A DNA stretch of 30,039 nucleotides, from IMG/VR virus record IMGVR_UViG_3300025736_003641, positions 1 through 30,039 of that record. One strand, 5' to 3'. A model generated the notes under the pieces. That model was not told the origin of the DNA and ran no database searches. It saw only the letters and a list, made by a program, of their open reading frames with translations. The translations under genes were made by a program, and so were the position numbers. Shown here piece by piece: positions 29,827-30,039 of the stretch (its first letter is position 1; each line of letters opens with the position of its first letter). Origin of the DNA: a virus.

Positions 29827-30037
29827 AATTATTTTCAGAAGTTGCTCCTACAATTTTATTCCAATCTTTATTTTCACGAATTTTATCATTAATATTATTT
29901 GCTGTCTTACACATATCTGCATGCATATCAATACTTTCCGCCCATTTAATAAAAGCATTAACATCTTTTGGAAAACATTTTCCCCCATAACCTATATTAC
30001 CATCATGGCCTGGTATATCAGCATGTGAATTACCTAT
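29789..30037 (-). CDS. UDP-glucose/GDP-mannose dehydrogenase-like protein, 5'-partial, short C-terminus
   Basis: The frame is open to the window edge. Its 82 visible residues include NIGYGGKCFPKDVNAFIKW, the catalytic cysteine motif (GGxCxPKD) of nucleotide-sugar dehydrogenases, which oxidise UDP-glucose or GDP-mannose to the uronic acid. Only 61 residues follow the catalytic Cys. Full-length enzymes have well over 100, with a C-terminal substrate-binding domain, so this is a shortened version. It would feed an acidic sugar into the glycan pathways of this region. Its stop lies inside the DNA methyltransferase gene start. Confidence 0.82.
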   Translation of the reverse strand: MGNSHADIPGHDGNIGYGGKCFPKDVNAFIKWAESIDMHADMCKTANNINDKIRENKDWNKIVGATSENNYEKCENIKRKLS

Positions 30038-30039
30038 AC

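Noticed and set aside
1-30039. tRNA genes
   Set aside because: I saw no cloverleaf-like GC-richer segments; the only structured GC-richer region is the intron core.

Overview
The window is strongly AT-rich, has almost no non-coding DNA and is packed with overlapping genes. It looks like part of the genome of a large T4-like tailed phage (myovirus). The anchors are a gp22-like prohead scaffold followed by a gp23-like major capsid protein, a gp32-type ssDNA-binding protein whose zinc ligands have exactly the T4 spacing, a T4 RNase H-type 5' nuclease, a T4 gp61-type primase and a phage-borne class II ribonucleotide reductase (RNR). I cannot name the host. Three sites match the sigma-70 promoter consensus well, one of them perfectly, so host polymerase probably reads part of the region. 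No tRNA gene or CRISPR array is visible.

Layout: 1-1798 (+) holds the end of the scaffold gene and the capsid gene, closed by a palindromic terminator at 1817-1847. Everything after that is on the minus strand and is read from right to left. In transcription order: a truncated UDP-glucose dehydrogenase-like end, an orphan DNA methyltransferase, a DUF4326 protein, and a group of HRxDGPA-repeat proteins around a glycosyltransferase (25219-30037); gp32 (24157-25179); DUF5675, a RimK-RimB fusion, small proteins, HNH and PD-(D/E)XK nucleases (19783-24098); RNase H (18742-19617); the fractured RNR locus (14153-18057); primase and small proteins (11865-14099); and a glycan island at 1862-11853 with about six glycosyltransferase-like proteins, a CMP-sugar synthetase, two methyltransferases and a radical SAM enzyme. 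No gene-free stretch exceeds 300 bases. The largest apparent gap (15482-15913) is a group I intron plus the C-terminal half of a split intein.

The most striking system is the RNR. The N-terminal part (260 residues, ending ...SSNP) is fused to a 100-residue N-intein. A free-standing PD-(D/E)XK homing endonuclease gene follows. A third cistron then encodes a 35-residue C-intein ending in HN, directly followed by CGE and the rest of the enzyme. This last cistron is itself broken by a 239-nt group I intron between the G and E codons. Two unrelated self-splicing elements therefore sit within two codons of each other, inside the NPCGE motif that carries the radical cysteine. A functional enzyme needs RNA splicing and then protein trans-splicing. 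A second lead is that two minus-strand proteins (the RimK-RimB fusion and a 97-residue protein) begin with 9-residue leaders. These resemble T4 capsid-targeting sequences and match the putative cleavage site of the capsid protein, which suggests they are packaged and injected with the DNA. Several broken genes (a Vsr-like nuclease with a frameshift, a zinc-ribbon gene with an in-frame amber codon) mark sites of recent decay.
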